Of a stretch of DNA of 64,000 nucleotides, positions 1-10,528 are shown piece after piece; the stretch's first letter is position 1, and each line of letters opens with the position of its first letter. The position numbers and the translations under genes were made by a program. The notes under the pieces are model-generated. The model did not search any database. It saw nothing but the letters and a program-made list of their open reading frames with translations, and had not been told where the DNA came from. Source of the DNA: Diadema setosum. Its lineage: Eukaryota > Echinodermata > Echinoidea > Diadematoida > Diadematidae. The DNA is taken from the NCBI RefSeq assembly GCF_964275005.1, contig NC_092693.1, positions 23,587,122-23,651,121 of the forward strand, given 5' to 3'.

Positions 1-1015
1 AGCGCCTCACCATGAGCTCGAGCTCCGTAACCTGGCTGTGGAATCATAGAGCACGTGTCAACTTCATACATGTTAGTTATGTTGTGAATGAGGAACCGCT
101 GTAAACAAAAAAGCACGCGGAAAAAAAAATGGGTGTAGCCTTTGATCAAAGAACTCACGGACTACAATATTTCATGAAAATAATGTTCTCTGCATGATTG
201 CTCTCTGAGATATTTTCAATAACATTATCACATGTATTTATTACTCCATTGAGAATATAATACCTCCAAATCACATAATAAAGAAAATTTCTACCACTCA
301 ATGGAGAACATCATTTTCGAGCGCTATCTTTAGAGGCTACTTATGAAAACACCACCTTTCAGGGCTCACACCACAGAACTCAGTTCTGTGGCTCACACCC
401 ATAAATATTTCCCCATAGGGATGTGTGTTAAAAATCAAATTTCAAAAAATTCTATAAAACAGATGGGATAAATGAGGTGTTTCAGCTTCACTAACCTGGA
501 TAAGTTAGATATACCCTTTCATTCATCAAATTCTCAGGGTGGATAATTCAGTTCAAATTCTGTCCAGGGGTCCGCAAAGCCAGACTACGAGTTCTTATCA
601 CTCAAAAAATCACCCATTTTCCGTACACGTACCCAATGAAATATAGTCCCCTCAAATTCCACCAGAAAAGCTTTCATCTTCCAACCAAAATGTAATGTGT
701 AGAGGAATTCATACTCAATATCTACAGCTATTCAGTTTTTTGCCAAACTACATCATTGATTTTTAATCAATGTTTTTCTTCATTTATTTTGAAGGGGCCT
801 GGGGCATTCCCTTGTATTTACGGGTGTGAGCCCTTCACTGCCATTGGTAGTGAAAGTGACCTTTTGACCCGCACTTCTCTTCCTCCATTAAAAAAAAAAT
901 ACAAAAAACAAAACAAAACAAAACAAAACAGAGCAAAATCTAGAAATGGGATTTGACCCCACTGATCTCTAACGTGAGTAGGCCTAAGCCCTCGCTTGTA
1001 AGGACGAAAATTGCC
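1..1015. other. Intergenic, no feature recognised
   Basis: No coding exon, RNA gene or clear transposon is visible. The sequence is AT-rich single-copy-looking DNA with a short A-rich stretch near 890-940. Confidence 0.5.
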
Positions 1016-1018
1016 ATG

Positions 1019-1112
1019 AACAACAAGAAGAAGACGACGAAGAAGAAGATGAAGAAGTATAAGAAGAAGAAGAAGAAGACGAAGAAGAAGAAGAAAAAGA
1101 AAAAGAAAAAGC
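1019..1112. repeat. (AAG)n-rich microsatellite
   Basis: A purine-only run of imperfect AAG/GAAGAA units. The long Lys-rich and Phe/Leu-rich reading frames across it are low-complexity artefacts, not genes. Confidence 0.9.
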
Positions 1113-1655
1113 ATGACAAAAACATCACAGGCCAATGGGAAAAAGGCATACATAAACCAAGGACGATGTTTTTGATGTAACAAATTTGTATGAACCAGCC
1201 TTTCTCAAGCTATATATATTATACTACTATAGTATACAGACAGAGAAAGTATATTGGTTGTATGAATTCTTCATAACAAACCACGTATACTTTCTGTTAC
1301 CACTTATAAAAGACCTGTTAGTAAAGGGCGTTGAAATAATTTATGAAAGTTGTTCTACAGTTCAAGGACCGAGTCACACGTTATTCAATCTGCCTGTGTC
1401 AATGCTTTAAATGCTTTACACTTGCAAGCATCAGTATGGTCCTTCTGTTGTTGCTATATGTCAGGCAAGATTCCCAGTTTATCATGTCTTTTAAAAAGAA
1501 GGAAAAAATAACTTTAGGCCTACATGGGGTGGGGGTTGGGAGGATGGGGTCATTTTTTCTTTCTTTCATGACCACTTCGTGTCGCTGGCTATTATTGATC
1601 TGACATTCTGTGACACATTTACACTCGTGATTTCATCTTACGAAATTTGAAGAAG

Positions 1656-1817
1656 ATGCATGAAGAAGACGACCTCGAGGAAGTAGAAATGAAGAAGATG
1701 AAGGAGAAGAAATTAGAGGATTTGAGAAGGAGATTCTTAGAAGTGCTGACCATCAACACTTTCGCGCTTCATCACCTGCACACGCACTCACAGGCACCAC
1801 TCCTGTTTACCAAGTAA
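1656..1817 (+). CDS. Possible terminal coding exon, unknown gene
   Basis: An open frame starting at ATG 1656 runs 53 codons to TAA at 1815-1817. It also stays open upstream (about from 1625), so it could be the 3' part of a spliced exon rather than a whole gene. The first half is highly charged (repeated Glu/Asp/Lys, then LEDLRRRFLEVL, suggesting helix or coiled coil), and the last 20 residues are His/Thr-rich. A canonical AATAAA lies 65 bases after the stop, the spacing expected of a terminal exon. The upstream part is compositionally close to the nearby (AAG)n repeat, so it may be chance. I do not recognise the protein and found no matching upstream exon inside the window. Confidence 0.3.
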   Translation: MHEEDDLEEVEMKKMKEKKLEDLRRRFLEVLTINTFALHHLHTHSQAPLLFTK

Positions 1818-1881
1818 TTGTATAAAACTGGATTTACGCGCACTTTAACATGGCCCATCTGTATTAGTGTTCAAGTACTAC

Positions 1882-1887
1882 AATAAA
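1882..1887 (+). promoter_or_regulatory. Candidate polyadenylation signal AATAAA
   Basis: AATAAA sits 65 bases downstream of the TAA that ends the candidate exon at 1656-1817. Its only support is this position. Confidence 0.3.
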
Positions 1888-2219
1888 AAATGGTAATTTA
1901 ACTCTGGCTGTCCGTCTGTTCAAGCACGGCTTATAACGGCGGCCCTCTGCATCATATGTATATATTATATATTGTACTGTGAATTAAGTCATTATTGGCC
2001 ATATAAACATTTTGTATGTTATTTAACGTTTCATTTGTCTTTACATACAAAATATGATTTACTATGTAATATGTCAATAATTTTCAGAATTGTATTTCTG
2101 TAATTGAACCTGCCTTTGTTATTTTTGTTATTCTGAAAGAAAATATGAAATGCAGAAAATAAAATCTTTTCAAACAATAGTATACTGAGTAAAAGTATTA
2201 CGTTGCAAGTATTATTTAA

Positions 2220-2601
2220 AGGGATGGTACAGTTTTGGTTGAGACCTAATTTCAGGTTTCTAACATTTTTTGATGAAATATTGAGAAACCTTTTATAAAA
2301 TATGAAAGAGCATGTAAGTCTATGAGGAATTGAATGTTTATTTGATGGAAATTGGTTTTGAAATGGCTGAGATATCCCAAAAAGAGTGATTCTAATAAAG
2401 TGTGGGACCCACACTTTATTACGATCGCTTTGTTTTACTTTGTTTTTGGATGTTTCAGTCATTCCATACCGGATTTTCATCAAATAAACTTTGAATTCCT
2501 CTTAAAATGGTATGCTCTGTGCTATATCATAAGTGTTTTCTTGGTATCTCACAAAAAGTTAAAAGCCCAATTCTTATCTCCACCAATACTGTACCATCCC
2601 T
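2220..2601. mobile_element. MITE, TTAA target duplication, family 1 copy a
   Basis: A 382-bp palindromic non-autonomous element. It begins AGGGATGGTACAG and ends CTGTACCATCCCT, and each end is flanked directly by TTAA. The interior is imperfectly inverted around a centre near 2405 (AGTGTGGGACCCACACTT). No transposase is encoded. A second copy lies at 43509-44438. TTAA duplications are typical of piggyBac-type transposition, so a piggyBac relative is the likely source; this is inferred from the target site only. Confidence 0.8.
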
Positions 2602-2960
2602 TTAAATCATACTACTAAAAACAATACAAATTTTTAGATTATATTAATGTGCAATAAACATACAAAGCATGCAAATAAGATAGTAGATAATTTTCCAGTC
2701 AATGACAGATAAAACGCAGGATGGAAATGGATGGAGCTTCATAATCAGAGGAGGTTATTCGTAAAAAATGAAAAAAAAATAATTATTTCATAAACTATAT
2801 TACATATAGCAGGTCATTTAACAATATTATTCGGTACATATCTTTCAATATGGTAATATCATCAGACTGAACGTCACCAAAGTTAGAAGGGAGATTAATG
2901 TTATACTAGAAGGATAAAGTCATTAAAAACCATCATCTTTTTCATCCCTCGTTTCCCAAT

Positions 2961-3859
2961 AATATAGGTTTTCCCGGCCAATTTCGCACTTTTTTCAGTC
3001 CAATTCCTAATTGCTGCATTCAATTTAGCACAATTTAGCCCAGATGGCATGTTTGGTATATCAATTTTGAAATCTTTTCATTCAAATTCATTTTGGAGCA
3101 TTCAAATTACCTTTAGCATCATTCGAATCAGCACTTTTTCATTTCAAATTCGTAAGGCAAGCACCATTTCGCAAATCGTTCATTCAATTTAGCATGATGT
3201 AGTCACGTGATCACGAATACGCTGCGCTCGTTCATTCGAATTCATTCTTGGGCATCCAATTTCGCATTTACTGCAGTCAATTTAGCAGACACGTTTATCC
3301 TTTGATTCCTTTCTTAATTTTCATTCATCATAAGTATTGTTTACAAGCATCTTGACATTTCATATTTTCGCATTCATTCTTTATTCTGATATCATCTTTG
3401 CAATAATACTTTCAAAATATGTGTATGTGTTTATAATGTTCTATAGCATTATTTCATTCACAAATACATTAATCTTAAGTTTGTTTTGACATTGATTGGG
3501 AGTAGGAGGTTTCAATTTACATCGTGATTATTTCCTTCATCTGCATGTTTCATTATTTTCATTTGGTGGGTGCTATATTGCGTTGATTATCATTGGGAGT
3601 AAAGTTCTTGGATCAGCTCTAGAGATCAAGCATTTGAAGGTTATTACCATCAAATGCTTCTATGATTCTTTCCCTGTCTTCTTGAGACGTATACGCCTGT
3701 ATTTAACTTGTGCTGCCATGCCTGGACATAATTATTATTAAGAAAGTGAAGTGAATCTATGGTACTGGTGCATGTATAGTTCTGATAACATGTATGAAAG
3801 AAGAGGGGCGTTACAGAACAACAAACTTGAGTTATTTAGGATCAAAGATAATAATGATG

Positions 3860-3911
<52 letters not shown>

Positions 3912-5641
3912 TAATAATAATAATAATAATAATATAGGTTTTCCCGGCCAATTTCGCACTTTTGTCAGTCCATTTGATAAAAGGTTCATTCAATTTAGCG
4001 AAAATCCTCGTCACTGCACATTCTGTCATTCAAAATTGCAACTTGTTCGTTCAATTTAGTATTTCGGTCAATGAAATTCGCACATGTGCCTTTCGAATTC
4101 GTAAAACAGGCATTCAAATTGGCACGTGTTCTTCAGTCATTCAAATTCGCCAGCACTGGCGGAAAATGGTATTTCAGTCATTCAATTTCGCGTATGGGCA
4201 GTCAAATTCCAAACATGTTCATTCAAATTGGCGTAATGTTATTTCTATTTTGAAAAAAGGTGAGAACCGTGATTTATACGTATTTAAATGTGAATTTCTG
4301 TTTCATCCACACACTGTTAAGTATATAGTAAAGGTATCTTTGACCGTAAATAATTCAAGTTTATTGTTCTGTAACGCCCCTCTTCTTTCATATATACATG
4401 TTATCAGAAGTATACATGCCATGCTTGCACCAGTACCATAGATTCACTTCACTTTCTTATGTCCAATCATGGCAGCACGAGTTAGATACAGGCGTATCTC
4501 TCAAGAAGACAGGGAAATAATCATAAAAGCATATGAGGGTAATAACCTTTACTTATTGATGGCTAGAGCTGATCCAAGAACTTTTATTTATTCCTAATGA
4601 TAATAAACGCAATCTAGCACCCACCACATGAAAACGACGAAACATGTAGATGAAAGAAATAATCACGGTGTAAACTGAAACCTCCTTCTCCCAATTAATG
4701 TCAAAACAAACTTAAGATCAATGTACCTGTGAATGAAATAATGCTACCGAACATTATAAACACATACACATACTTTGAAAGTACTGTTGCAAAGGTGATG
4801 TCAGAATAAAAGCATAAACGTGTCTGCTAAATTGACTGCAGTAAATGCGAAATTGGATGCCCAAGAATGAATTCGAATGAACGAGCGCTGCGTATGCGTG
4901 ATCACGTGACTATCTCGTGCTAAATTGAATGAACGATTTGCGAAATGGTGCTTGTCTTACGAATTTGAACTGAAAAAGTGGTGATTCGAATGATGTAAAA
5001 GGTAATTTGAATGCTCCAAAATGAATTTGAATGAAAGGATTATAAAATTGAAATACCGAACATGCCGTCTAGGCTAAATTGTGCTAAATTGAATGCAGCA
5101 ATTAGGAATTGGACTGAAAAAAGTGCGAAATTGGCCGGGAAAGCCTATAATAATGATAATAATTATTACATTTATATGGCGCTTCATACTGACGTTTCTA
5201 AGCGCAGTTCTTGGATAGTAAAGGTATCAAAGATACATTTACTATATACTTAACAGTGTGTGGATGAAACAAAAATTCACATTTAAATTCGTATAAATCA
5301 CGGTTCTCACCTTTTCAACATAGAAATAACATTACGCCAATTTGAATGAACATGTTTGGAATTTGACTGCCCATACGCGAAATTGAATGACTGAAATACC
5401 ATTTGCCGCCAGTGCTGGCGAATTTGAATGACTGAAGAGCACATGCCAATTTGAATGCCCGTTTTACAAATTCGAAAGGCACATGTGCGAATTTCATTGA
5501 TCGAAATGCTAAATTGAACGAACAAGTTGCAATTTTGAATGACAGAATGTGCAGTGACGAGGATTTTCGCTAAATTGAATGAACCTTTTATCAAATGGAC
5601 TGACAAAAGTGCGAAATTGGCCGGGAAAACCTATATTATTA
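2961..5641. mobile_element. Compound foldback element with two interleaved inverted-repeat pairs
   Basis: Four long segments end in the same tip (GGTTTTCCCGGCCAATTTCG or its complement): A 2961-3850, B 3933-4334, A' 4335-5151 (inverted copy of A) and B' 5218-5641 (inverted copy of B). Inside the arms a short motif, CATTCAAATTCGC or CATTCAATTTAGC, recurs every 20-30 bases with varied spacers. No transposase frame is present. Long inverted repeats built from short subrepeats are the hallmark of foldback elements, described in sea urchins as TU elements; membership is inferred from architecture. A (TAA)n run separates A from B. A short ATGGCGCTT...CTAAGCGC module lies between A' and B'. Confidence 0.75.
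3848..3933. repeat. (TAA)n / (AAT)n microsatellite
   Basis: About 28 near-perfect trinucleotide units lie at the junction of arms A and B of the foldback element. The Asn-, Leu- and Ile-rich frames over it are not genes. Confidence 0.95.
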
Positions 5642-7930
5642 TTCCTCGTCATGCGGGCAACTTTACCCTCTCCACTTATTATTTCAGACAACTTAATATG
5701 AACTAAATTTATGTTCATTTGTTTTATGCATTTTGGGGATATTGAAACGTTATCACAGGGGGAAAAAAGAGCATTGTGTATTGTCAGGTTGATTGATAAT
5801 TCTTATTCAGACCAAGGAGATGACTTTCAGCATTGATATGTCGTGCAATGAACATTCTCGACACGGGAACATCGTTATAGCAGAGGAATCGAGAGCAGAA
5901 CAGAAGAGCTATAGTGGCACAATACCCCCCTCCCCCCTCCTCCCCCGAAGAGAAGGGCCAGGGGCCCGCATGAACACACACAAAAGTTATGGTGAAAACC
6001 TCTTCCAAAAGCTCCAAAGACAACAGAATAAGAGTGGTGTTTGTTTGTTTGGTTTTTTTTTTCTAATATAAGGGAAAATAAATCAAGATCCATACAAATG
6101 ACCTCGATCGGATTAACCTCCCACGCATCCCCGCGGGCTACTCTCGTTTTGTGAGCGTTTATGGTTGAGAATCACCATCCCTCAGCTCTGTCGCTGTACA
6201 GATCTTCTGAGAATTTGAGCGGTAAATGAGAAAATAATTATGCAACAATTAGCAATCAATTTGTTTGGCGCTTTTTCTTGCAAATCCTGACTGCTTTAAT
6301 TGAAAATTTCCGAAAGAATTCCATCCAAAATGTGCACCAGATCGACAAAGTATGTATACGGCCATGAACTCAGCTAACGTCTCTAGACTATTGTGTACTA
6401 TGGGCTTATAATTATAGCTCATTTAATAGGAAGTGATTAACCAGGAAAAAAAAGGGGGGCTGACAGATTTAGCAGCACAATGCTGAACTTGGTGTATATG
6501 TTAAAATAGTTCATTGTATGTATAGACGAAGAGCATCAGAGGCTTTTCTACATGGCATGTTCAACTTCACAGGTAACAATTTAATTGATTTTTACGTTTG
6601 AAAATTTTTGATATACCCCTCCCGCCAATTTTGAACCCCCTCCATAAACATAGAGTCCTAGTTAATGGCCTTTGCCCATGGCGTAAATTTCACGAACTGT
6701 GTTTATATTCTCTGAAGTTTGTTTGTTTTTTTTTTTCATGTTCCATATTCCACATTTCATACAAGTTTTATATTCCATTTGATTTGAAGCAGAAATGTTT
6801 TTTGAACCAATAATGCACAAATGTAAAAGGACATATTATTGGCGTGTAATACAAGAGGAACCCACAAAAAAGTAAAGCTTGTAGGATGTGGGCTCCAAAA
6901 ATATAACATAGGTTTTTAGTACATATCAATGTCAGCAGTGACGTAACATGCAAAATTCAAAATATCGAGAATATTACAATGTTTACGGGATGTACAAGGT
7001 ATAGTATATAACGTTTATGATTAACTTATGGTATAAATGCTAAGAAAAGTAGCAAGTTGATCAAACTAATGAAGTCATCCGAGCGAGGCATCATTTGAGT
7101 ATTATGCACACACACAAAAAAAAAAATTCAAGTGATTACGGCAAAATAATTAAACATAGGATTTTAGAAAATTGGCTTTGAGATTTTTCTTAAAGGAGCT
7201 TAAAGAACTTGAGTGCAACCGAACCGAATCTAACTCATTCCAGAAAGAAGTTTGACCTAGAAAGAAGTTTGACCTCTAGTTAGCATGACCTTTTACAGCC
7301 AATTCAACTTTACTTCTAAACCATGCATCGGTCGCTGTTTAGGAAAGTTGTGGAGCTCCCTCTTGTGTCCAGTACTAGTATCCAGACTCTTTTTTCCCCT
7401 CTGGATTCCTTCCGACGTGATGCATGATCCCTGGACAGTCCAAGAATCTACGAGTAACCGTTTCTCGTCATTTTCATGTCTAAACCTTTACAGTCAGTGT
7501 GTGTGTGTGGGGGGGGGGGGGGGGGGCTTACAAACAGGCATAGTCTGTGACACAAAAGAGAACACCATAAAAAAATTATCATAATGAGGCGACTCTCATG
7601 CACATAATGAGATTTTATATATTTGCCCCTTCAGAAGGAAAATATCAAATTGATCTGAAAAGTATATAAAGCTTTATTATTTTTGAGAGAAGGTATACGT
7701 ATAAAAATCCACGGAAACAATAAGGCTTTCTTTCTTTATTCGTTTGTTTGGGTGTTTGTTTCATTTTTTTTTCCATGCCGGGAAGATGGCTGGATGGTCC
7801 AAAATATTGTGCTAAACTATAAAGCATGGTCTTCCGGTGGGGTCCACTTGGCTGCATGTGAGACGGACCACTTCGATGAGGATAAGCACCCTGCTCTTTG
7901 CGATTAATGAATTAAAGGAAACAAAAACCA
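5642..7930. other. Intergenic, no gene recognised
   Basis: AT-rich DNA with scattered homopolymers. A GT tract running into a ~20-base G run (about 7498-7526) is the only conspicuous structure. No splice-bounded coding exon was found on either strand. Confidence 0.5.
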
Positions 7931-7935
7931 AAGAA

Positions 7936-7975
<40 letters not shown>

Positions 7976-7978
7976 TTT
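7936..7978. repeat. (AT)n followed by poly-T
   Basis: About 22 bases of alternating AT run directly into ~20 T residues. Confidence 0.9.
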
Positions 7979-7979
7979 G

Positions 7980-8640
7980 AGTGAGAGCAGCAACATTAGT
8001 AGAACACATCCCCAGTGAAAGTTTGAGGAAAATCAGACAATCGATGCAAAAGTTATGAATTTTTAAAGTTTAGGTGTTGGAACCGCTTGATGAGGAGACT
8101 ACTAACTTATGATGTCATGTATGGACAACAATATAAAGAAAATATAAAGAGAACCCACAAATATTTACTTTTATTGCATAATGAAAGAGCACTTGACTAT
8201 AACTTTCAGAAATCAGGGGGAATATATTATGTCAGTATCAAGTTGATGGAAAGTGTAATTTTCATGCGAGATACTTAGAAAGAAAATACAATTATAAGAA
8301 GAATTCAAAGTTTATTTGATGAAAGTCGGTTTTGAAATTTCCACGAGTGAGATACCACCAAAAAAAAAAAGAATAAAAACCAAGCAATTCGAATAAAAGG
8401 TGCATAAGTCATGATCCCACCTTTTATTAGGATTGCTTCGTTTTGGATATCTCAGACATTTCAAAACCAATTTTAAAACTTTGGATTCTAAATTATGACG
8501 TCATGTATCGACACAATATAAAGATAAGGTAATAAAGAATAGGCCCTATATTAAAGGGAATTCCACAAAGAAAGAGCACTTGACTATGACCGCTTTCAGA
8601 AATCAGGGGGAATATGCATGCATGTCAGTATATGCTAGTT
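7980..8640. mobile_element. Degenerate composite of two MITE families
   Basis: The outer parts (about 7985-8275 and 8490-8630) resemble the AGGACAAG family seen intact at 34979-35537 (shared phrases such as AGTTTGAGGAAAAT and GAGCACTTGACTAT). The middle (about 8300-8490) resembles the AGGGATGG family of 2220-2601 (GTTTATTTGATGAAA, inverted CATTTCAAAACC). No intact termini remain. This looks like one old MITE inserted in another. Confidence 0.55.
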
Positions 8641-8963
8641 CATATTTCATAAGCAAGAGTTTTTTTCTGTATCTAAAAAAAATCATCATCAAAAAACGAT
8701 TGAAAACCGTAAGCCCCATCTCAACCAAAACTGATGTCGACTTTATGTCGACTTTATGTTTCCAGAATCAATATCACTAGAAATTGTTATTAACATTTAC
8801 AGAAAAGATCCTTTGTCCATTACTTTGTATTTTTAATTAGAACTCGGCCTAATGCCTGTTTTAAAAATTCTCCACAATTTTCATTATCATTCTATGAAAG
8901 TTAGAATATACACAGCCTATGCGGGCATAAGTTTGCGTATGCAGTGTACTTCATATTCTTTGT

Positions 8964-9390
8964 CAGGGATGTATCCAGGATTTTTTCTGGGGGGGGGGGT
9001 CGTAATCAAAATTTTTTGACCTTTACCTTTGCGAGGGAGCGGAACGACCGAGCGGGGGGAGGGTGTGGGAGGGGGGTGTCCCCCCTCCCACGGTAGGGAG
9101 TTTTTGAATTTTATATTTTAAAATGGGTCCATTTGGTGCATGCAAAAGTGACTTTTTCGGCATGGCAGTGCGGCTTAGAAATAAGGTATGGCATACTAAA
9201 ACTAAGTTTGCGAAAATTACGAGGTTTTTAAAAATTTGCTGGAACACCACCTGGTCACTTTTTTCCTGTTGTATATAGGGTAAAATGCCCTCAAAAAACA
9301 AAAATGTCTTTTACAAAAAGTGGACCTTTTGAAAATTTGGGGGGGGGGGGGGTCGTATACGACCCTCCCGACCCCCCATTGCATACACCC
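8964..9390. repeat. G/C-run-bounded dispersed repeat
   Basis: The segment opens with GTATCCAGGATTTTTTCTGG and a G run, has GAGGGTGTGGGAGGGGGGTG followed by its near-complement, and closes with a second G run and GTCGTATACGACC. It has no coding frame. The layout resembles a dispersed repeat found in several marine invertebrate genomes; that is from memory and unverified. Confidence 0.5.
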
Positions 9391-10371
9391 ATGTTTGTGA
9401 CCCTACCCCCCTCCCCAATCAATTTTCTCTTCATCAATGGAATTAAGTTATACAAACCATAAAGTCTTTACATCAATTACGTAATCAATTTCATCAACTA
9501 GATGGAAACAAATTGTACAAACCACAGAGTCTTCACATCAATTTCGTATTCCTTACACTCTCACTAATGCACTTTCTCGCCAAACAGTGCGAAAATACAC
9601 CAGATGGTGGACTGCACTTACTCGGCAGAAGAAGACAAACATGAAACACAATCTATATTATACCGCAATACCATCTTTCTTTCTTTCTTTTTTCTAGTAC
9701 AATTTGTACTTTTGTTACTGCTAATCTCGTCTCAATCATTTCATTCACAACTTTTTTCTTTTTTTTTAACTCTAAAGTAGTGTACTTTTACACACAATTC
9801 ATGATCGAATGATCGATCAACCATTATCAGCAACAGCATGCAGCCAGCTCATGCAATACGATCATTCGGCGGTGTATGTTCTCGGTTGGTTTCGGTTGCA
9901 GGCGCAGGCCCGGTATTATGGAGCGCTGTGGATGTGGATAGCCTCTACTTGCTCTGGCTATGCTAGCTGCTAGCTAGCGATCTTGACAAGCGTGTGTTGA
10001 TCCTGATGACCGCGACCGACCGGTCGTCCGGCCGCATAAATAACCGTGATCTGGGATCCTAGCTGTTGAGGGGCTACTAGTGCCGGTTGATCTCGAGCCA
10101 GTAAAAGCCTATCATGTATCAACACTGACGTTTGATGGCTGGGCAATAATATTAAAACAAAAGACCAATCTAGCCTGATCCGGGAGTACACATGGACAAG
10201 CAAGCCCCGGATAATGATGAGGCTTAAACGTATGAAGAGCGATGAACTCGAGCGATCTATTTGCCTGCCTGTAGTATTTGTAGGCTTGCTGTGGCAGTAG
10301 CAGTTGAGCTTCGGGAGCAGTCCCTGGGACCCTGGCCCTGCCCTGCGGTCGTCATCCACGTCGGGTTCGGC
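9391..10371 (+). promoter_or_regulatory. Probable 5' flank and 5'UTR of the transporter gene
   Basis: The ~540 bases before the first ATG at 10372 are less AT-rich and richer in CpG than the surroundings, as expected around a transcription start. A possible acceptor, TTTCGGTTGCAG, precedes 9902, so a non-coding first exon may lie upstream. A seven-codon upstream ORF (ATG 9918 to TAG 9941) would be in the leader if transcription starts before it. No TATA box or start site can be placed with confidence. Confidence 0.35.
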
Positions 10372-10528
10372 ATGATGAAGGGACTACTGTGGCTGCGGGA
10401 CCGGTGGGGCTGGTTGGTGACTGTAGCCTCCTTCATACTCTACTTTATCACTCTGGGAGTGCTGTATTGCTATGGTTTGCTGTTTATCAGTCTACAGGAA
10501 GAATTTAAGAGCAGTGCCACATTAGTAG
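10372..10528 (+). CDS. Transporter exon 1
   Basis: Codes residues 1-52 plus one base. The start is the first of two adjacent ATGs with no in-frame ATG upstream, and the WGWLV of TM1 follows 11 residues later. The donor is TAG|GTGAGT. Confidence 0.85.

Noticed and set aside
818..1183. Overlapping frames on both strands rich in Leu/Phe or Lys
   Set aside because: They are translations of the (AAG)n purine tract and its flanks.
3738..4059. Poly-Asn, poly-Leu and poly-Ile frames
   Set aside because: All come from the (TAA)n repeat in the foldback element.
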